Positions 44,517-47,785 of a DNA stretch of 47,785 nucleotides are shown piece after piece. Position 1 is the stretch's first letter. The number at the start of each line of letters is the position of its first letter. The position numbers were made by a program, and so were the translations under genes. The DNA comes from Sphingobacteriales bacterium (GTDB lineage: Bacteria; Bacteroidota; Bacteroidia; Sphingobacteriales; Sphingobacteriaceae). The stretch covers positions 1-47,785 of the forward strand of contig JACXVB010000020.1 in the NCBI GenBank assembly GCA_014763615.1. Reading direction: 5' to 3'. Below the pieces are notes generated by a model, which worked only from the letters and a program-made list of their open reading frames with translations, was not told the origin of the DNA and ran no database searches.

Positions 44517-45020
44517 TCATATGTAAACTAAGTCTTCAAAATCTTTACTGGTTCTATAATCATTTTTCCCCCTATTCAAGAATGCTTCCCATTTGGTGGC
44601 TACAAAATACGGAAGAGAAAATATCTTGATAAGATTATCTTCATCTATTTCTTTAACAATAGCATTGTAAAAACCTTCGGGATACCACCGATTGCTAAAA
44701 CCTATCACATCAGAATTTGTAGGCATAACATCCACCACTATTCCTTTTATTTTGTACCGACATATAATACCTGAAGTAATATCATTCGCAAAGCCAATTT
44801 CTCTTAGTCTTTGATCTAGTTGGCTACATCCTCCATAAGATGCAAGTTCTACCAAAACATCTACATCTTCGGTAGGACGAATTTCTGATGCTAACTCAGA
44901 ATTTGTAGCATAAAGAGATACCACTGCACCTCCTACAAAAACAATATCTTGTGTTAATCCTTTCAGCAGCTGGTTAACGGCTTTCAGTCGTACAATATTT
45001 TCATGCATATTGACCATCAA
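44517..45020 (-). CDS. AbiEii-type nucleotidyltransferase, C-terminally truncated by TGA
   Basis: A 167-residue MNT-fold nucleotidyltransferase. The motif GGAVVSLY (30-37, G30-G31...S35), the metal pair Asp52/Asp54 in TEDVDVLV and a third acidic residue Asp97 in GIVVDVMPT are all present, so catalysis could be intact in principle. The protein ends at a TGA just after KDFEDLVYI, where homologues continue; a 65-codon tail follows in frame. It overlaps the HTH gene by 20 bases. Such NTases act as toxins (AbiE type) that modify tRNA or other targets; here it may be inactive. Confidence 0.75.
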   Translation of the reverse strand: MMVNMHENIVRLKAVNQLLKGLTQDIVFVGGAVVSLYATNSELASEIRPTEDVDVLVELASYGGCSQLDQRLREIGFANDITSGIICRYKIKGIVVDVMPTNSDVIGFSNRWYPEGFYNAIVKEIDEDNLIKIFSLPYFVATKWEAFLNRGKNDYRTSKDFEDLVYI

Positions 45021-45522
45021 AAATTAGATTTAATAGTTCAATCGCTTTAGTTTGCTCTCTGGGTTTTCCTAAACGTACGGCATCAACTAAGGCGAGCATG
45101 TTATAAAGTTTAGGGTCTATTTTTACAGCTTTAATCTGATTAGGATATAGAGGGGCAATCATTTGTCCTCTCGCATCACCATCAGGAGTACCCCAAACAT
45201 AGACTTCATTAGAAGCAAAATAGTCCTTTAGTATAGGCGCACTATGAGCTGTTAAAATCCCTCTGCCCATTTGTCCAGGTTCTATTGGAAAAACATAGCC
45301 TAGTCCATTCTCAATAAAATTTAATAAAGCTTTTTTAAAAACCTTCTTTTTATCGGGACTAATTAATCTAGCAATCATGGAACGGTTTAAAGATTCACTA
45401 ATTTCAGAATTACTGATAAATAATTCTGATGCCAAATCTTTATTCATCCAATCTTTATTTAAAGAAATGATTTTGAGTAAAACCACAATATCATGAGGTC
45501 GCATACCTTGATGTGCTTTCAT
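45001..45522 (-). CDS. HTH regulator/putative antitoxin of the NTase pair
   Basis: A 173-residue protein with a winged-HTH-like N-terminus (VVLLKIISLNKDWMNKD, SNSEISESLNRS, residues 13-55) resembling MarR/AbiEi-type regulators, and a C-terminal domain ending in NLIFDGQYA. It precedes the nucleotidyltransferase gene with an overlap, the order of AbiE systems. A 30-bp near-palindrome lies 18 bases upstream of its ATG, fitting autoregulation. I do not recognise the C-terminal domain; the antitoxin role is inferred from the pairing. Confidence 0.7.
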   Translation of the reverse strand: MKAHQGMRPHDIVVLLKIISLNKDWMNKDLASELFISNSEISESLNRSMIARLISPDKKKVFKKALLNFIENGLGYVFPIEPGQMGRGILTAHSAPILKDYFASNEVYVWGTPDGDARGQMIAPLYPNQIKAVKIDPKLYNMLALVDAVRLGKPREQTKAIELLNLIFDGQYA

Positions 45523-45540
45523 AGGTTAAATGTAAGCATA

Positions 45541-45570
45541 ATATTTCGCAATTCGCGAATCGCGAAATAT
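45541..45570 (-). promoter_or_regulatory. 30-bp near-perfect palindromic operator
   Basis: ATATTTCGCAATTCG followed by CGAATCGCGAAATAT is a palindrome with one mismatched base pair in 30 bases (positions 10 and 21). It holds three TTCGC/GCGAA words. It lies 18 bases upstream of the HTH gene's ATG, the expected place for an autoregulatory operator. Confidence 0.72.
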
Positions 45571-45652
45571 CTTATTGAGTAATTAAAAAGAGTAAGTGAA
45601 AAAATCTATATATTTTATATTCTAAAATAGCATAGTGGCAATACTTGACTAC

Positions 45653-45683
45653 AAAAAAGCCCATTACTATTGCAATGGGCTTT
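45653..45683 (-). terminator. Terminator of tRNA-Asn
   Basis: AAAGCCCATT and AATGGGCTTT arms around an 8-base loop, followed on the minus strand by a T-run. It lies 50-odd bases after the tRNA 3' end. Inside the island, so it is the element's copy if the integration model holds. Confidence 0.8.
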
Positions 45684-45735
45684 ATAAGATTCATGAAATT
45701 TTTTGCAGTAAACTTAGGTACTACCTTAATTTTTC

Positions 45736-45754
45736 AGCTCCCGAAGCTGGGCTC
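45736..45754 (-). repeat. 19-bp direct repeat within tRNA-Asn
   Basis: The other copy of the 44169-44187 repeat. It covers the 3' part of the T-arm, the 3' acceptor strand, the discriminator and two bases beyond. Confidence 0.8.
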
Positions 45755-45811
45755 GAACCAGCGACCCTCTGATTAACAGTCAGATGCTCTAACCAGCTGA
45801 GCTATTCGGGA
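45738..45811 (-). tRNA. tRNA-Asn (anticodon GTT)
   Basis: A 74-base tRNA: acceptor stem TCCCGAA/TTCGGGA, D-arm with AGCTCAGCTGGTTAGAGC, anticodon loop CTGTTAA (GTT), T-arm GCTGG-TTCGAGC-CCAGC and discriminator G. The 3' CCA is not encoded. All stems pair. It is the integration target of the mini-island: its 3' end is copied at 44169-44187. Confidence 0.97.
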
Positions 45812-45923
45812 ATTTTTTCTGGTTAAGGGCTTTTTGATAGCCTTTGTCCCTTTCGGGAGTGCAATATTCGGGATTTAAAATTAATTATGCAATATTTGCA
45901 AAAAAAATAATTTTAAAAAATTT

Positions 45924-46838
45924 ATGAGTCTAGTTGTTATAGGTACCGTTGCGTTCGATGCCATAGAAACTCCTTTCGGAAAAACAGATAAAATTGTGGG
46001 CGGAGCAGCCACTTATGCTAGTTTGGCGGCTTCCTATTTTTATGATAAAACTAAGATTGTCGCTGTAGTTGGTGATGATTTCCATCAAGAGGATATAGAA
46101 GATTTTAAGAAACATGGTATAGACGTAGAGGGTTTGCAGATAAAAAAGGGAGAGAAATCTTTCTTTTGGGCTGGGAAATATCACAATGATATGAATAGTA
46201 GAGATACTTTGGCAACTGAGCTAAATGTATTGGCTGATTTTGACCCCATCATTCCAGACTCTTATCAGGATTGTGAATTTTTGATGTTAGGAAACTTGAC
46301 ACCACAAGTTCAACAAACGGTAATTAAGCGCATGAAAAAGCGTCCGAAATTGATTGTGATGGACACCATGAATTTTTGGATGGACATTGCCATGGACGAT
46401 TTATTAGCCACCATTAAAATGGTGGATGTGTTAACCATTAACGATGCCGAGGCTCGTCAGCTTTCTGGAGAATATTCTTTGGTAAAAGCAGCACAAAAGA
46501 TTTTGCAAATGGGACCAAAGTACCTCATCATCAAAAAAGGAGAGCATGGCGCATTGTTGTTTCATGGAGATCAAATATTTTCTGCACCAGCTTTACCATT
46601 AGCTGAAGTCTTTGACCCAACCGGAGCTGGAGATACTTTTGCAGGAGGTTTCATCGGATACTTAGCTCATGTAGGAACCATCAATTTCAATAACATGAAG
46701 AATGCGATTATTTATGGTTCTGCTTTAGCTTCTTTTTGTGTGGAGAAATTTGGAACCGAGAAAATCAGAAATCTGAGCGAAAGCGAAGTTGCGGCAAGAG
46801 TGCAGGAATTTGTGAAATTGACCAACTTTACGATATAG
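45924..46838 (+). CDS. PfkB-family carbohydrate kinase
   Basis: A 304-residue ribokinase-fold sugar or nucleoside kinase with the N-terminal GGAATYASLAASYF (substrate pocket) and the C-terminal DPTGAGDTFAGGFIGYL signature with the catalytic Asp in GAGD near 244. The core is intact. It is divergent from the tRNA-Asn and is closed by a terminator. The sugar is not readable; adenosine or ribose kinases are the nearest in style. Confidence 0.93.
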   Translation: MSLVVIGTVAFDAIETPFGKTDKIVGGAATYASLAASYFYDKTKIVAVVGDDFHQEDIEDFKKHGIDVEGLQIKKGEKSFFWAGKYHNDMNSRDTLATELNVLADFDPIIPDSYQDCEFLMLGNLTPQVQQTVIKRMKKRPKLIVMDTMNFWMDIAMDDLLATIKMVDVLTINDAEARQLSGEYSLVKAAQKILQMGPKYLIIKKGEHGALLFHGDQIFSAPALPLAEVFDPTGAGDTFAGGFIGYLAHVGTINFNNMKNAIIYGSALASFCVEKFGTEKIRNLSESEVAARVQEFVKLTNFTI

Positions 46839-46860
46839 GTTCAACTAAAATTTTTTAAAG

Positions 46861-46892
46861 AAAAGCCCATTGTTTATCTAGTGGGCTTTTTT
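46861..46892 (+). terminator. Terminator after the PfkB kinase gene
   Basis: AAAAGCCCA pairs with TGGGCTTTT across a 12-base loop, followed by a T-run. About 22 bases after the stop. Confidence 0.85.
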
Positions 46893-46919
46893 ATTGAAAC
46901 CTTTTCTTAAATTTAGGAT

Positions 46920-47129
46920 ATGAGATCTCTATTAATACATCCAGAAAATTTAGAGCAAATGGAAAAAGTAAAAGATTTTTTAAATGCTTTAAATGTAAAG
47001 TTTGAAGACCAAGAAGAATTACCAGAGCATATTGTGGCTAAGTTGGAAGAAGGTTTAGCTCAGTATGAAAAAGGAAATCGCCTATCCGTGGAGGAGTTTA
47101 GAAAGAAATATTTTACTTCTAGTGAATGA
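46920..47129 (+). CDS. Putative antitoxin of the RelE/ParE pair
   Basis: A 69-residue acidic protein (LEQMEKVKDFLNALNVKFEDQEELPEH split here, then KGNRLSVEEFRKKY). Such small proteins, with the C-terminal SVEEFRKK tail and the overlapping toxin, act as type II antitoxins. It overlaps the toxin gene by 4 bases (ATGA). Confidence 0.7.
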   Translation: MRSLLIHPENLEQMEKVKDFLNALNVKFEDQEELPEHIVAKLEEGLAQYEKGNRLSVEEFRKKYFTSSE

Positions 47130-47413
47130 GATATAATGTGGTGTTTACACCTTCTGCCGAATCTACTTTTGAAGCTATCAAGATTCAATTAACAAAAAAA
47201 TGGAACTTAGGTGTAGTTAAAGATTTTGAGAAAAGGATTGATATACATTTATTGTTAAGGTGTCTAAATCCTATGATATATCCATTAATTCATCAGAAAC
47301 TTCAAGTTAGACGGTGTTTAGTTCATCCAAACTGTTCCATTTTATTTGCAATCAAAAACTCGGACGTTGTAATTTTGAGTTTTTGGGATAATAGGCAAGA
47401 GCCAATTTTCTGA
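47126..47413 (+). CDS. RelE/ParE-family toxin
   Basis: A 95-residue toxin-like protein: start MRYNVVFTPSAESTFEAI, central HQKLQVRRCLVHPNCSILFAI and terminal VVILSFWDNRQEP, which is the RelE/ParE core layout. RelE-type toxins cleave mRNA at the ribosome, ParE-type inhibit gyrase; which applies here cannot be said. Coupled to the antitoxin by ATGA. Confidence 0.82.
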   Translation: MRYNVVFTPSAESTFEAIKIQLTKKWNLGVVKDFEKRIDIHLLLRCLNPMIYPLIHQKLQVRRCLVHPNCSILFAIKNSDVVILSFWDNRQEPIF

Positions 47414-47415
47414 AA

Positions 47416-47655
47416 CTACTTCAACCTCCCAATCACTTTAAACTTCTCAAAAACTTTTTGAGTATGTGGAGCGTCTTTCAACTCATCGGTTAAATCTTGG
47501 CCGGCCCAATGTTCGTAATGTTTGCCGTTGCGCCATAAACGGCTTTCGGTTACATCATAAATATCACCCAAATAAGCTACCCAAATCTGAGGTTTATCTT
47601 GTCCATTTCGCAAAGCGAGTTGAGATTTAGTGTATTCAGGCAGGTTTTCTAGCAT
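47416..47655 (-). CDS. Cytochrome b5-like haem-binding domain protein
   Basis: A 79-residue stand-alone cytochrome b5-like domain: WVAYLGDIYDVTESRLW, GKHYEHWAGQDLTDELKDAPH, where His46/His49 and His64 are the candidate haem ligands. This form is usual in bacterial cyt b5/steroid-binding-like domains. It ends 2 bases from the convergent toxin gene and has no partner in the window. Confidence 0.85.
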   Translation of the reverse strand: MLENLPEYTKSQLALRNGQDKPQIWVAYLGDIYDVTESRLWRNGKHYEHWAGQDLTDELKDAPHTQKVFEKFKVIGRLK

Positions 47656-47785
47656 CGCTTAACTTTTTGCTTCTAAAATACTCAAACGGCGCATTCAAGT
47701 AATAAACGCAACTTTCAGATTATAAAATTAGCCATAAAAACTTGATAAGGAGTTTTAAAGTTTAATGTTTTTCTTGGTCTGTTAT

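Larger units (their letters stand above)
44169..45754. mobile_element. Mini-island in tRNA-Asn carrying an HTH/nucleotidyltransferase pair
   Basis: Bounded by the 19-bp direct repeats at 44169-44187 and 45736-45754, the 1.55-kb interior holds two genes: an HTH regulator and a nucleotidyltransferase with a frame-breaking TGA. There is no integrase inside, so it may be a remnant of a larger element or a passenger once mobilised by another. The cytochrome gene beyond the left edge is truncated. Element nature is inference from the repeats. Confidence 0.55.

Noticed and set aside
45855-45880. Second ATTCGGGA word near tRNA-Asn, suggestive of a further tRNA fragment
   Set aside because: Only 8 bases match and no tRNA structure can be built around it.
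47765-47785. Possible start of a further plus-strand gene (ATG at 47765, preceded by AAGGAG)
   Set aside because: Only seven codons lie in the window; nothing can be said of its coding nature.

Overview
The window looks like a chromosomal segment from a Bacteroidota bacterium, most likely family Sphingobacteriaceae (Pedobacter-like). The evidence is low GC, Bacteroidota-type promoters (TTG, then TAnnTTTG), a gldK-gldL-gldM-gldN type IX secretion/gliding cluster, dispersed gldB and sprE/porW homologues, and a bactofilin/AtpZ/F1Fo ATP synthase operon without atpD and atpC. These are family-level inferences from reading the proteins; no search was run.

Layout. 1-5.2 kb: a long inverted repeat, NAD synthetase (minus), a small outer-membrane barrel (minus), a GldB-like lipoprotein and a patatin phospholipase (plus), and two small envelope proteins. 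5.3-12.5 kb (all minus): one long unit running M23 peptidase, bactofilin, AtpZ-like, AtpI-like, atpB, atpE, atpF, atpH, atpA, atpG, with repeat elements in three of its gaps. 12.6-19.5 kb (plus): SprE/PorW-like TPR lipoprotein, PBP1A, UvrC. 19.5-24.1 kb (minus): gldK-L-M-N. 24.4-27.9 kb (minus): a BamA/TamA-like barrel, a DUF4271-like membrane protein and uroporphyrinogen-III synthase. 28.0-35.2 kb: HemW, a short-chain dehydrogenase, a fasciclin protein, a lone receiver domain, a DUF4440-like protein, a VWA/AAA+ pair and a HicB-HicA pair. 35.3-43.6 kb: metallophosphoesterase, UbiA-like and MOSC proteins in a tight row, then Lnt, RsmI, SerRS, an unassigned protein with protein-kinase-like sequence marks, and a SIMPL protein. 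43.7-47.8 kb: an accessory patch with a 5'-truncated cytochrome c, a 1.6-kb mini-island in tRNA-Asn carrying an HTH/nucleotidyltransferase pair, a PfkB sugar kinase, a RelE/ParE toxin-antitoxin pair and a cytochrome b5-like protein.

How the genes fit together. Most of the window is housekeeping: energy (ATP synthase), envelope building (PBP1A, M23 peptidase, bactofilin, Lnt, BamA-like barrel) and protein secretion (GldKLMN, SprE, GldB). The most interesting part is at the right. A 19-bp perfect copy of the tRNA-Asn 3' end lies about 1.57 kb from the intact tRNA and brackets a two-gene HTH + nucleotidyltransferase module. That module has a 30-bp near-perfect palindrome just upstream of the HTH gene. 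Its nucleotidyltransferase gene carries an in-frame TGA with a readable 65-codon tail behind it, so the module may be decaying.
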